Origin: Anthoceros angustus
Taxonomy: Eukaryota; Streptophyta; Anthocerotopsida; Anthocerotales; Anthocerotaceae
NCBI GenBank assembly: GCA_010909165.1
Contig: MU008178.1
Location: 756,369 to 820,368 of the forward strand
Direction of reading: 5' to 3'
Length of the DNA stretch: 64,000 bases
Part shown: piece by piece, positions 11,580 to 22,538 of the stretch
How positions within the stretch are numbered: position 1 is the stretch's first letter
Layout of the letters: each line of letters starts with the position of its first letter
Made by a program: the position numbers and the translations under genes
The notes under the pieces: model-generated
What the model was told of the DNA's origin: nothing
What the model saw: only the letters and a program-made list of their open reading frames with translations
Databases searched by the model: none

Positions 11580-12418
11580 TCAGGTTGCCCCCATGTGCAC
11601 GTCTTCCGCGTCCGTAGAGCCGCCGGATGCAGGCACGCTCGGAAGGGCAGACCCCTGCTCCAAGCTGGCACCCGAGGGAGCAGGCACCGGCACCGGCGCG
11701 GCCTCCACGGGAGCAGGACTCGCCATGGCTTCTGCTGCCTGCTCTGGAGCAGTGGCCTCCCTTGCCGGCTGAGGCACAGGCGCGGAAGGAGGTGGTGCAG
11801 GAGGCACAGGCCCAGGCACCGCGACCGGGCTGGTAGCTCGCGGAGGCGCCCGGTCTGGAGCCGGAGCCGGAGCTGGAGACGGAGCCGGCCGTGGCGGTGG
11901 CGGGGGCGGTGGCGGGGGCAGCACAATCCTCTCGTCTCTCCTCACGAACTTGGCCTCCGGAGCAACGTCGTTGAACTTGGAGGGAGGAACGGACAAGCCC
12001 GGGCCGAAGAGCACCCCGCGCAGCATCACATCACTCTCCCCCACCCGCACGCTGAGGAGGTAACCGGCATCGAAGCATCCATCAAGAACTCCTGACACCG
12101 GCTGCCCCACCAGCGCAGGATCCACCGGCGTGGGCGCCGAATTACCGTCCGCTTTCCTCTTCCTAGGCCGACGAGTTTTGGCCGGCGTGGCCTCCCCTCG
12201 GCACCGGGAGCCGCGGCAGGCACAGCAGCTCCCTCCCCGGCCTCTTCCGCCTGCTGCTGCTGCTGTGCCGCCGCCACATCCGCCTTCCGCGGCCTCCCCC
12301 TCTTCCGCTTCACGTTGGAGCCCGGGGGCTGCAGGGCCGCCTCCGCCTCAATTTCAGCCCTGGTTCTTCTGTGCCTCCGGCGGGGCGCGGCCGGATCCAT
12401 GAGCCCCTTGGCCACCAT
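11580..12418 (-). CDS. MNM1: MNM1-like AT-hook protein
   Basis: The N-terminal reading (start ATG 12418; another in-frame ATG about 18 bp later) has the AT-hook VKRKRGRPRKAD. The C-terminal reading has a second basic motif, KTRRPRKRKADGN, then the conserved block VGQPVSGVLDGCFDAGY, LLSVRVG and MLRGVLFGPG, recognised from plant METABOLIC NETWORK MODULATOR 1 (At5g54930 type). A Pro-rich and Ala-rich tail follows, ending at 11580. The two halves are in different frames and overlap around 12150-12200. Either a short intron of 3n+2 nt, which I could not place with good splice sites, or a frameshift joins them. Known members are nuclear and associated with transcription. The family call is fair, the exact exon structure is open. 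Confidence 0.62.
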
Positions 12419-13944
12419 CGCCGGCAAGAGCGCGCTGCCGTTCGTGCCCTCCCGTTCCCTCTGTCACCTCCGCTGCATTGGCCGGGCCATGCACTGCAAT
12501 GCGATGCGATGCGCGCGCGCTCCCGGCTCCCGCTCCCAATTGCCCCTCGCTTCCCCTTCCTTCCCCTCCCTTGCCCTCCCTTCCTCTCCGCCCTGCTCAC
12601 ACAAATTGTGGAGGCCAATGCGGCGGCGAGGAAGGCGTGGCTGTTCGCAGCGTGATGAGAGCTCGGGACGGCGCCATCGCTGTCGCCTCGTGTCAGGACG
12701 AGGGCGGGAGTGCAGTCTCCAGCACCTGCTACTTCCTCGCACTCGCAACGCTGGCGCCACTCGCTCACATTTACAACACCGGGGCCGGCATCTATCCCCG
12801 TCTATGCATGATGATCTGTAAGACACGGTTAAGGTTAGGGCAAGCCGGGGACGGGGAAGAGGAGGGGGAGGGGGATGTGACGGGGCCTCCGCAGTCCACC
12901 TCCCGCCAGGGTTAAAACCGTAACCAACGGTCAAGGCTCCGGCATTCAAAATTTCTTCATCCGGAGTGGAGTCCTGGCCGACGCTGCCACATTAATCACG
13001 CAAGCCTGCTGCCATTTGCCACATGTGTCTGTCGCTGGTGTGAAAAGGGACCTGCCGCAGGCAGCGGATCCCGGCGAAGATTTGCAACAGGCCGGGCCCC
13101 GGGCCCGGTTGATAATGTTTGCAGGCATATCCGACATCCAGATCCCCAAGTGGCCTGCCCTGGCCCCCCCCGGCCTTGTTCATCCAGCCTTATACATACC
13201 TACATACATACAAGAACATACATACATACATAATACACACATACATACATACATACATACATACATACATACATACATACATACATACATACATACATAC
13301 ATACATACATACATACATACATAACATACATACTAACATACCCCTGGGCGCTCCATCAATGCGGCCCGGTGACGTCCCCATCCGGTCTGGGGCCCAAGTA
13401 CAGAACAGGAGCTGCCGGTGCCTGGCTCGGGTGGTAGGTGGGTACGAGCTTTAAAGAAGTAGCAGGCCTTTCCCGCGGGGCCGGAGCCCGGAGCGCGCCC
13501 GGCCCGCAGTGGTACGGTACCAGCTTCGGCTTCTACTCATACTCTGGTCGCTCGTCGCTCGGGGTGGGCCAGCAGTTGACTGGATTCGCTCGCCTTGTCG
13601 CATTCGGTCTTAACGGGACGGGGCGGCACAGCCCGTTACACAAAGCTCAGCACAGCGCAACGGAGGGAACGGAGGGGTTGTAGCGGGTGGTGGCACCGTC
13701 TTGGAGCCGAGCAACATGGGATAAAGGCGGGCGGGTGGGCGGGCGGGCGTGGCAGGCAGGCAGCAGGCATGCAGAGACGCATCATAAGTGCAGATTGATG
13801 CCAGGGACCGATTGTTCTTTCCTTCTACAGGTTGCAGCCTTCGGCAGAATAATGTCCACAAACACATCCCAAGGCCAATGGTATACAGCGGGTGAATTCA
13901 CCCGAAGACATAGTAATGGGTGGGTGGGGAAGGAGTGGAAGGTG
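12419..13944. other. Intergenic GC-rich region between MNM1-like and GluTR genes
   Basis: Upstream (5') side of the MNM1-like gene and downstream (3') side of GluTR. It is very GC-rich to about 13170, then holds the tetranucleotide microsatellite, then more GC-rich sequence with a G-rich stretch (GGCGGGCGGGTGGGCGGGCG near 13725-13750). Long open frames here are GC-driven and resemble no family I know. Confidence 0.5.
13195..13340. repeat. Tetranucleotide (ACAT)n microsatellite
   Basis: Nearly pure ACAT/CATA repeats, uninterrupted from about 13239 to 13322 and imperfect on both sides. It creates artificial open frames (TYIHTYIH and CMYVCMYV types) on both strands that should not be annotated. 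Confidence 0.97.
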
Positions 13945-15832
13945 CTATTGGGAATTGGGCCTCATCTGAGACCGGAGTTGCTGCTCAATGGACGAGAAGT
14001 TGGCTTGTAGGTCGAACATTCGCTCCAGAGCATGCATGTTCTCTATAGTGTCCGTCACAGTCCGGCCATCGGAGCCATCGGTCCTGAGGTGCTGCATCGG
14101 CCCATGGAGGAGCTTATTGATGATGCTTCTGGACAGCTCCTCCACCAGCTGCCTGTCCTTCTTGGGCACATCCTCGCTCAGTCTGCTCAGGCACTTGTTC
14201 ACCTCGCTGGATCGGATGCGTTCTGCGTATGCCCGCAAACGTTTGATGGTGGGGACAGTTTCCAGAGAGTCCCGCCAGGACTCGAAGTTCTGCAGCTCGT
14301 TGTCGATTAGTACTTGGGCTTCCTGTGCCTTTCTTCTCCTGTCCTCCTTGTTGGCTGCCACCACTTCCTCCAGGTCGTCCACGTTGAAGAGTCTTGTGGA
14401 AGGGACGCCGGAGACGCAGGGGCCCACGTTTCTGGGAACGGCTATGTCGACGAAGTATCTGGTGCCGCCCACATGGGTGGAGGCGGGAGGGAGCTGCTCC
14501 ACGTCTTCCTTGAGAAACAGAGGGGTGTCTGCTGCAGTGCTGGTGAAGATGAGGTCTGCCTCACTCGCACAGCTCATGAGCCGTGAGAGAGGCTCGTACT
14601 GCAGCTGTACCTCTGGGAACTCCGCCCGCAGCTCCAGCACTTTCTGCTCCGACCTGTTCACCACCACCATCTTGGTAGAGCCCTTGGAGACGAGATGCTT
14701 CACCAGCAGCTTTGCCATCTTCCCTGCACCCACCACCAGCACCCGTGCCAGGGAAAACCTCTCCTTGGAAAGCTTCAGCACAGCCAGCTCCACAGCAGCA
14801 GAGCTGACGGACACAGCCCCTGCCGAGATGCTGGTCTCCGCCCTCACCCTCTTCCCTGCCGTGATGGCCTGCTTGAACAGCCCGTTCAAGTGCCTCCCGA
14901 ACCCCACGCTCCCCTGCCCGGTCTTGAACACCTGCTTCACCTGCGACAGGATCTGCCCTTCCCCGAGCACCAGCGAGTCCAGCCCCGACGACACTCTGAA
15001 CAAGTGCTGACAAGCATCCCGGTCCCGAAGAACGAAGAGATGCTCCCTCAACTCAGCAGCAGCGACGCCGCTTCTCTGCAACCAACAGAAGACAATGTCA
15101 GTTCCCTCACATGAACGATCCACCGACAAAAACACAAACCACAGCAGCAAAAGGACAAAATCCCGCACCTTCGACATCCAATCCAGCACCTCAACCAGCC
15201 CTCGATTCCAGGACAAAGCCACCACATAAATCTCCATCCGATTGCATGTGCTCAGCACGGCAGCTTCCTCGATGTGATTATGCCCACAGAGCTCAGTGAT
15301 GGCACTAGGCCACTCCGCTTCCGGAACCGCCAGCTTCTCCCGCAACTCCACGGGAGCCGTATGCACGCTCAACCCTAGCACCATGATCACGCTCTTGGCT
15401 CTCGTATACCCTGCGAAATCCGATCCCACGCAGACGACATCAGACCACGCCACTGGTCCAAGCTACCACCACAGCCCAGCAACCCAGCAACCCAGCACGG
15501 AAATCCAATCACTCACTGTCGGGCCCCGCAAGACGCAGCTGCTCCAGAGCGCTGGCATTCGCAGGCTTGATCCTATGGCCGGAGGGCAGCTCAGGCGGGC
15601 CGTCTCCGGACAAGGCGGCCCTCACACCGGCACCGGGACCCGAGATCTCCAACTTCTCTAGTCTGTGAAACCAGCCCCCAGAATCCCCTCCCCTGAAGAA
15701 AGCCCAGCTCCGCAGAAACGGGCACCTGGAGGAGCGCAGAAACGGGCACCCCTCCCGGTCGGTCCTGGCAATGTCGGCCAGCCCCTCCAAACCGGAGGCC
15801 GGGGCAGGGGCGGCGCACGTCCTCAGGCCCAT
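13945..15832 (-). CDS. HEMA: Glutamyl-tRNA reductase, chloroplast (3 exons)
   Basis: Reduces glutamyl-tRNA(Glu) to glutamate-1-semialdehyde with NADPH, the first committed step of 5-aminolevulinate and so chlorophyll and haem synthesis, in plastids. Exons: 15832-15517, 15410-15169, 15075-13945. Exon 1 is a transit-peptide-like region ending [13 protein letters not shown]; the splice to exon 2 restores DRYTRAK, as in plant GluTR. Exon 2 has the catalytic-Cys motif [11 protein letters not shown]. Exon 3 has [17 protein letters not shown] (substrate domain), [17 protein letters not shown] (NADPH fold) and the dimerisation helix region ([13 protein letters not shown]) near the end. An in-frame stop two codons before 15832 supports the start. 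The second intron (15076-15168) is 93 nt, in frame and stop-free, so retention would add 31 residues. Confidence 0.93.
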
Positions 15833-15949
15833 GCTCCTCTACCTGCATCCGCAACCAATGAAATGAAATGAGCCCAGCTGCCATGCCAGCCTTCCAGTCC
15901 CCCACCAGCTGAAGCAAACGCCCACCACGCCATCCCTACCTTCCACAGC

Positions 15950-16110
15950 CTCAGCCTCAGCCTCCGCCTCCGCCCCAGCCAGCGGCAAGCCCGAGCCGAC
16001 GCGGCGCCCGAGGCGATGCGATGCGATGCGACGCGATGCGACGCGATGCGATGCGACGCGACGCGATGCGATGCGAGGCGAGGCGAGGCGAGGCGAGGCG
16101 AGGCGATGCG
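15950..16110. repeat. Low-complexity repeats upstream of GluTR
   Basis: About 15953-15980 is CCTCAGCCTCCGCC-like. About 16012-16107 is an array of pentamer and hexamer units (GCGAT, GCGAC, GCGAG). They lie 120-280 bp upstream of the GluTR start codon, in its 5' UTR or promoter. They generate spurious Arg/Ser/Ala-rich open frames. Confidence 0.85.
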
Positions 16111-16489
16111 GATGCGAGCGAAGCAGCCTGAACCGCTTGGTGCAGCTGCGGAATCCGAGAGACTGCGATAGCATGGGAAGAAGGCGCCCACATCCGAATC
16201 ACCCAAGATCGAGGTGAAGCCCGTGGTGGAGCGTGGAGGAGGCAGGCGTGGAGAAGCCAGCTAGCTACCCAGCGCCGGGTCAAAGGGAGCCCGCGGTCGC
16301 CTCGGACTCCAGGCAGCAGGAACAGGAACAACAACAGCACCAGCGTCCGCATTCTTTCCTGCGCGGCGCGGCTCATGGGTCATGGAAAGCGGTGCGAAGG
16401 TGTAACTTGCCATGACTTGTTCCCGCTAAACGTCGGTAGGTGCAGGTGATGGTATCAAGTACGGTACACTAGCTCCCGGGTTTTTGTGT

Positions 16490-17540
16490 GTGATTTTACA
16501 TTAGTCTAGGAGTAACACCCGTTTTGTTGCGAGGGGGGCAAGCACGTGGTTCCGAGCAACAACACACAAAACACGCACACCGGCACTAGTCTAGGCCTCT
16601 AGGTCCAAATAGCCCGCCGTTCTCCTTGGGAGGACTCGAGAGGGACTCGCACCCAGCATCTCTCTTGCTCTTTACTTATATGTACATAGATCACATAGTT
16701 TCCCAATCTTCGCCTGCGCTACATGCTTCATTTCCTCCTCTTGATCTCCACCTTAAAGCTCTCCGGGGTACACTCACCGGCCATGAGCAAGGATTTCTCG
16801 AGATTCATTTAGGCCCTGCCCCAAGAAGGGGGTTGGTCTCTCCCTTTCTTGCATTGTGGCTTTCTCCAGGCAACGAGTGTCTATCCCTGCAGAGGGCGCT
16901 GGCTAACGTGGTATACGAGACGACAGCGAGCGTAGGGATGCAGCATCTTCGGTACCAGTGGTAGGTAGGCCCTTTCATATCTCGGACCACGCTATTTTCG
17001 GAGCGGTAGTAAAAGGTGGGCGATCATGGTAGTAAAAGGTGGGCGATTGCGGTAGTAAAAGGTGGGCGATCGTGGTAGTAAAAGGTGGACGATCGTGGTA
17101 GTAAAAGGTGAGCGATTGCAGGGCTAGTCCCCCTGGGCCTGATGCCCTCCTATGGGTTGTTCCCCTTTGTCTCAGGGTTTTCTTGTATAAAGTCTCCATG
17201 TTCTCCCTCGATACACTTATTAGAGAGTTTGATTTTACATATTTAGTCTAGGAGCTCTTTTATCATTGTTATTATTGGGGACTCTCATGTGATTAGTCTA
17301 GGAGTAACACCCCCTTTCTTGTAGGGCATGCAACGCATACATCAGCACTACTAAGCCTCCAAATAAATGTAGTCTAGGAGTAACACCCTGTTTGTTGGGA
17401 GGTAGGGAAGTCCACGGCAATACACATGATTAACACCAGCACTAAGCCTCCAAGTAGCCCGCCATCCTTCCAAGGGGGACTCATAGACAACATTCCTGCT
17501 GTTGCTCTTTACTATAGCAAGAGTATATGAGAGCTCAGAT
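16490..17540. repeat. Diverged direct repeats, LTR-like
   Basis: TTAGTCTAGGAG or AGTCTAGGAGTAACACC recurs near 16501, 17233, 17292 and 17370. The sequence after the first copy (16501-16690) and after the last (17370-17530) shares further blocks: CAGCACTA..., AAGCCTCC/AGGCCTCT, TAGCCCGCC, GGACTC and TGCTCTTTACT. This suggests old LTR or non-autonomous element copies of about 200 bp. No coding capacity is visible. Confidence 0.55.
17005..17119. repeat. Minisatellite, 23 bp x 5 copies
   Basis: Copies start at 17005, 17028, 17051, 17074 and 17097. The unit is close to GGTAGTAAAAGGTGGGCGAT plus three bases. Its core GTAGTAAA is the motif repeated near both ends of the CACTA element 4 kb away. Confidence 0.93.
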
Positions 17541-18080
17541 AAGAGTCCTCACCTTCACGTGAGCTAGGTGTTTAACTCTCTTCCCCTATCTCCTCTTCGA
17601 AGCTCTCCTCTAGACATACACACTATAGCAAAAGTTAACAAAAGTATATGAGAGATCATAAAGAAGTTAGTTGTCTTCCTCCTCCATCTCCTCCTAAAAG
17701 CTCTCCTCTAGAGACACACTCTAAGCTCCCTCAACCTCTAGGGTCCTACAACCTCTAAGCATGCTAGTTCTCCTTAAAAAGAGTTAACTAGAGATTGTTT
17801 AATAGCTCTGCGGTTAGTCTCATCCCTTATTAGAGCTAGTCTCATTCCTTACTTAAATGAGGCTTATTTCATCCCCAAGTAAATAATTAAACTTTCTTGA
17901 ATCCTAAGCAAACCTTACTACCTATAACCTTGTCTCTTACTCAGATCCGACCTTGCGTACTTCTCAGTTTCTTGGACCGACCGTGCATGCTTCCCAATAA
18001 CATCGATGCATGACTCATACTCTAGATATAATTTGGTCCGTTCCCTACTTTGAGCCACGTGATGGCCACAGTGGAACCAA
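17541..18080. other. Intergenic repeat-derived sequence
   Basis: No gene is seen. It contains repeated short phrases (AGCTCTCCTCTAGA, GAGAGCTC, TAGTCTCATTCCTTA) like those in the LTR-like region just upstream, so it is probably more of the same decayed element. Confidence 0.4.
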
Positions 18081-18085
18081 ATTCG

Positions 18086-18237
18086 TATTGGAATGGGAGC
18101 AAAGCTAGTTCAGGGAATTAGCATAATAGTGACAAGTGAATTAGGTTGTGCCTAAGTGGGCTTATATACCCTTACACGAAAGGGTGTGTCCCTTGGGCTC
18201 AGATGCCTGGTATCTAATTGATAATCATATTCTAATA
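18086..18237 (-). repeat. 3' LTR of the copia element
   Basis: 152 bp. Aligned with the 5' LTR it shares AAGTGAATTAGG/AAGTAAATTAGG, GGGCTTATATACCCTTA and CGAAAGGGTGTGTCC on the plus strand. The terminal TG...CA has decayed to TA...TA. It is flanked outside by the ATTCG duplication. Confidence 0.85.
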
Positions 18238-18250
18238 CTCCCCCCCTTAC
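18238..18250 (-). other. Polypurine tract
   Basis: On the minus strand a run of AAGGGGGGGG type lies directly before the 3' LTR, where second-strand DNA synthesis would be primed. It follows the RNase H C-terminal remains immediately. Confidence 0.8.
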
Positions 18251-18255
18251 TAGAT

Positions 18256-18990
18256 ATCTTAAGCTAATGAGCTATCCTGGCTAGAGAGAGCATAAACCCC
18301 AAGGAGGGCTCCATAGGACATGTATTTGTAACGGGGTAGGCTCTTCATCAAGATATCGGCTTTCATGTGCTCCGTGGGACAATACTCAAGTTGGATCTCC
18401 AATCAATAGCCGCATCACAAAGCATCAAGGCAAAACCTGATATTGATTTCTTGGAGTCTACCTCTCCCCCCCCCAATCAGCATTGGTGTAAGCAGAGAGT
18501 TCAGGGAAGGAGACCGAAGCGCACCGAGGCCCATGGTACCAGGGCCCATAAGCCATGGTGCCCCTGAGAGAGCGCAAAGTAAGTATCCAGGTATACTAAA
18601 GTGCGAGCTTGGGGTTTGTCATTTGCTGGGCAAGCAATCGCACAACATGGCCAATGTCAGGGTGCATTGTAGTACATATCCAGTTGATACGCCCTACTGC
18701 TTCATGATATGGAATAGATTCCATGTACTTGCGCTCCTCGTCGACCTTGGGTGCCTGGTTAGAAGATATTGGTGCTCCAACGGCAAGCGGAATGGGTGCA
18801 GGCTTGCAATCCAGCAGGTTGAAGCGAGTTAGCATGTTTGTGGAGCAACTTTAGTAGGCGAGATGCCCACAGGGTGCACATTAGACCCGTCTGACATTGT
18901 AGTCTTAGGATTCACTCCCAGGGGATCGTTCGGGCGCTGCGACGTGGCGTATCTTCTCCAATAGGGGTCTTCCACCTTTCCTTCCCTCTA
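18256..18990 (-). pseudogene. Ty1/copia reverse transcriptase-RNase H remnant
   Basis: Minus-strand reading gives the RT end (LTRFNLLDCKPAPIPLAVG, then MESIPYHEAVG and TTMHPDIGHVV), then with frameshifts the RNase H part (DSKKSISGFALML, CPTEHMKADILMKSLPRYK) and a stop shortly before the polypurine tract. Compared with copia consensus, expected RPDIA is HPDIG and YADADW is destroyed. The catalytic YVDD block is not recognisable upstream. Non-functional. Confidence 0.85.
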
Positions 18991-19879
18991 CAATATCAGT
19001 CTTAGGCCATCTTACGATTCTACTGTTACATGCTTAAGTGTGCTTATGTTGCTACACTTTCGGATATCTACGGCGCTTCACCCCCATAACTGTGCAATTA
19101 TGGTTATACGATGCTGTGATGTTATAACGTTACGACTCTGTACCTGTCCGTCACTATGATGCTATAACGCTACGACTTTATACCCCGCGCCATTGCGACT
19201 CCACAATGCTACAACCTACCATGGTTTCCATTCTTTAGCTTTGTCGGGGGCCAACCCCCAGAAAGGTTTCGGGACGACGCTCTACGTCGTCTTACACTCG
19301 AGAACGCACAGTACCCCATCACGACTCTATTCCAGGAACACATAGTACCCCATCACGATTGTACTCCGGCACGTCCGCCATCTCCACCCATCTTAGTTGT
19401 GAACCCCCGAGGGTCCGACGTGCTGCCCAAAGTGGAATCACCCATCCCCTGCTGGTCTCCAGTACTCGTCACACCCCCTCTGCAGCCCTTCCCAAGATAC
19501 CATACCCAATGGTAGGGTTTCGGGAGCTCACCCTTGCGGGGAGTTACTCACCTAGGTTCCCTCCTCTTCCACATGCGACTTCCCCCCTAGCGGATCTCGT
19601 CGCCCGGGTTCTCGACCCTTTGCACCGTGACCCACTCCTCAACCCACTGGACGACGATGGGGAGGGAACCAGTTCGTCACTTCCACTCCTCCGGCCTTGG
19701 CATTTCAGCCACAGAAGAGAATCCCGTGAGACCGGTCAGCCACACTATAAACAATCTGATTTCCATAGCTCATAAGGCTGATTTAATACTTAGTTCAGGA
19801 GTCGGGTTACTGTTCTTCCCTTGCGTTAATCGGCCTATTCTAGCCTACTCTATCATGCACCACCTTCATCTTTTATTTT

Positions 19880-21468
19880 AGGCCTCTAGATCTTCTCGCT
19901 CATCCGCTTGCACCTCCGCGCCCCTTATTCTAGATGGCTCTTCCGTAGGATCTGGGATAAGGCCCAGGTTCCGCAATAGTTCCTTTTCTGAGACTTTTGG
20001 AAAGACGTAATCGGGGAGGGGAGGGGAGAGGGGTGGAGGCGAGGGGCGGAGGAGGGCAAGAGGGGCGTGAGGGGCATGGTAGGGGGGGTAGGGGAATGAG
20101 TAGGTCTGGCCATGCATGTAGAGTCCCACTACCCGTTGCATCTGCATGTTGTATACCTCCCGTCCCACTATCCGATGCACCCGTCTGGCTGGAAGGAAGT
20201 AGAATTCGACTGGCAAGGGCGGTATATGCCTTGCCTCAGGCCCGTCGTGGCATACCCTTGTAGGCCGAGGTAGTATATTGAGGGCAAGCGACAAATCCAC
20301 CCCTGCCTCCTCTGCTTCTTCTGCTTCCTTTGCTTCCAACGCATCATCCGCCTCGGCGTTGTTTTCCAGGTCCTCACCGACGCCCTCCTCAACGTCATCG
20401 CCAAGGTTCTCAGCGACACCCTCCTCAACGTCGTTGCCAAGGTCCTCTGCGATGCCCCCCTGAACATCGTCGCCGAGGTCCTCAACGATGCCCTCCTCAA
20501 CATCGTTGAGGCCGAGTTGCTCCCCTCCGTTGACATCCCTACTTCATCTCTGCATCGCTTCTTGTGAAGTGGTGTTGCTTCGTGTTCATCTTTAGATATA
20601 TCAGCATGCTGCCACCCCAACACGATTTGACGTACCCTCGCCTTCAGGGCGGCCAATCCAGCACAGAGGTCCTTACTGCGCTCTCCACTTCCCTCCGAAG
20701 ACGTCGTAGATGCTTTGGCTTTGTTCCTCGATGCCGGTTCATCTCCCGATCAGCCCGTTCTGTCGCCATGTGCATGTATTTGTCTACAGCTCGTTCGGTG
20801 CATTCGTTAACCAACTCCATCAGCTGCTGGTCCTGGCTGCGGGCTTCCTCCTCTTCTCTTTTCCTTTGTTGCAAGTGCTCTTGCACATGTTGGCGTGTCT
20901 CCTCTAAAATAACCATGAGGCCAGCAAGCTCCTGATGGGCCATGGCTGTCTTCTCCCGTTCAGCCATGACATCCCTATTGGCTTAGGCCATGGCTTGTGC
21001 ACATGCGCCTCGCTCCGCCCTTGCATATGCCCTCTAGAAGTCTTTGCGTTTTCGGCCGAAGTTCCACTTGCACTGTACTCTAGTTACTAGCCGATAGGCC
21101 AGCTAGAGCCGCCTGCCCCTCCGAGCCTGTGCCATTTCCCTCAAGGGTTCTACGTCCTCCGTTATCCGATCGTAAGCCGTCCGAATGACCCGCATTCTCC
21201 TTAAAATTTCGGCCCTCTCCCCGTTGCATTCCGCGAGCCGTCTGCCCAGATCCTCATTAGTGCGATTAACACTCAGGACTTCCCATTGCGCTCGAGATAT
21301 TTCTTCTCCTAGGGCTCTATACCTCTCTGCCCCCTCTCTTAGGGCAGTCTCTGCCCTGGCACACCAAGATTCTTCTTCTACCCTGGTTGCCGTTCTGTCT
21401 GTAGAGCCCTTTGTTGAGTTGCCACTTCCACCATCAGATTGTGCAGTTGGTCTTGGAGTTGTTGTTTG
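19880..21468 (-). pseudogene. Coiled-coil and acidic-repeat reading frame inside the copia element
   Basis: On the minus strand, a chain of readings with several stops and frameshifts. It starts with a heptad-rich Q/L/E region, then a coiled coil (AEREKTAMAHQELAGLM, HLQQRKREEEEARSQDQQLM), then a block of about four acidic repeats of DDVEEGVAEDLGN type near 20370-20500, then an EAKEAEEAEEAG stretch and a PVEFYFLPARRVHRIVG region. I do not recognise this as copia gag or integrase. It could be a highly diverged gag, an extra open frame of the element, or captured host sequence. The CACTA element inserted at its start. No function is claimed. Confidence 0.45.
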
Positions 21469-21909
21469 CACTACTAGGAAAAGTATACTTTTACCACGGA
21501 CATTACTACGGACTTTACAACGGTCATTACTACTCCTGTAGTAAAACGTCAGTAGTAAACATAGTGTTAAGTGTCCGTGGTAAAGTCCAGTACATCGTAT
21601 ATGATGGCTATACTCTATATGAAGTATGTACGGAGTACGTTAATGAAGTCTACCGTATATTAGTTAATCTTTAAATTACCATACCTTTTACCACAGTATT
21701 TATTACGTTGAACAACCACGGACTTTACTACTGGCCTAATCGTGGTTAAACATAATGGTTAGTTTACCGAGATTAGTTAACTACAATATATTAACTGTAG
21801 TTAAATTAGTGGGTTTGGTTAATCACATGTTGACCATAGTTAATTAATCACGGTTAAGTAATTCGACAGTCCATTGTAAATTCCTGCTGGGTACCGTTGT
21901 AAATCTCTC

Positions 21910-22150
21910 CGTTGTAGAAAAAGACCCTGTAGTAATATTTTATAGTAAATATTCGTAGTAAAATTTTGTAGTAAACATCTTGATTAATATATGTAGTAAA
22001 ATTCTATAGTAATAATACATAGTAAAATTCTTTAGTAAAAAGTTTGTAGTAAAATTCTACAGTAAAAGCTTGTAGTAAATTTCTATAGTAAAAGTTCGTA
22101 GTGAAATGTTTAGTAGTGGACTCCCTGTAGTAAATGGAACGTAGCAAAAG
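21910..22150 (+). repeat. Left subterminal repeats of the CACTA element
   Basis: More than ten copies of (T/C)(A/G)TAGTAAA(A/T) in direct orientation at irregular 12-25 bp spacing. The equivalent right-hand block at 24910-25330 has the same orientation and includes GTTGTAAA variants. Confidence 0.8.
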
Positions 22151-22538
22151 ATTGGTTCCAAGTATGCAGATTCATAACCGGTGTTGTCAATTTCATAAGT
22201 GGGGAGGGAAGGGAGGGGAGGGAGGGGAGAGGAGGGAGGGTAGGCAGGGGATAGGATGTACGGGGGAGGAGGGAGTGAGGGAGGACAGCCGACCAAACCA
22301 CATTTGCAGACCAGGCTACATCATCGAGGCCATACACCGCAATTCCGCCTTCTTTGTATTCAAAAAACAAGAGTTGTCCTCTCCAGCCAACCGGCCAAAT
22401 CCATGGCATTGCCCTTAGAAAACCGGGCATCCTACAAAAATTTACACACCCAAAATATGAGGTCCTGGAACAAGAAATTTCAGACAAATCATGGAACATG
22501 GAAATGATGAAAGCAACAGCATCAGACTCTAACCTTAA

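Noticed and set aside
13119-13454. Open frames of HTYI/MYVC repeats on both strands
   Set aside because: Translation of the (ACAT)n microsatellite only.
15957-16376. Minus-strand frame with a signal-peptide-like start (RTLVLLLFLFLLPGVRG)
   Set aside because: It runs straight into the GCGAT/GCGAC microsatellite and has no conserved domain. It lies in a different frame upstream of the GluTR start and is most likely leader or promoter sequence.
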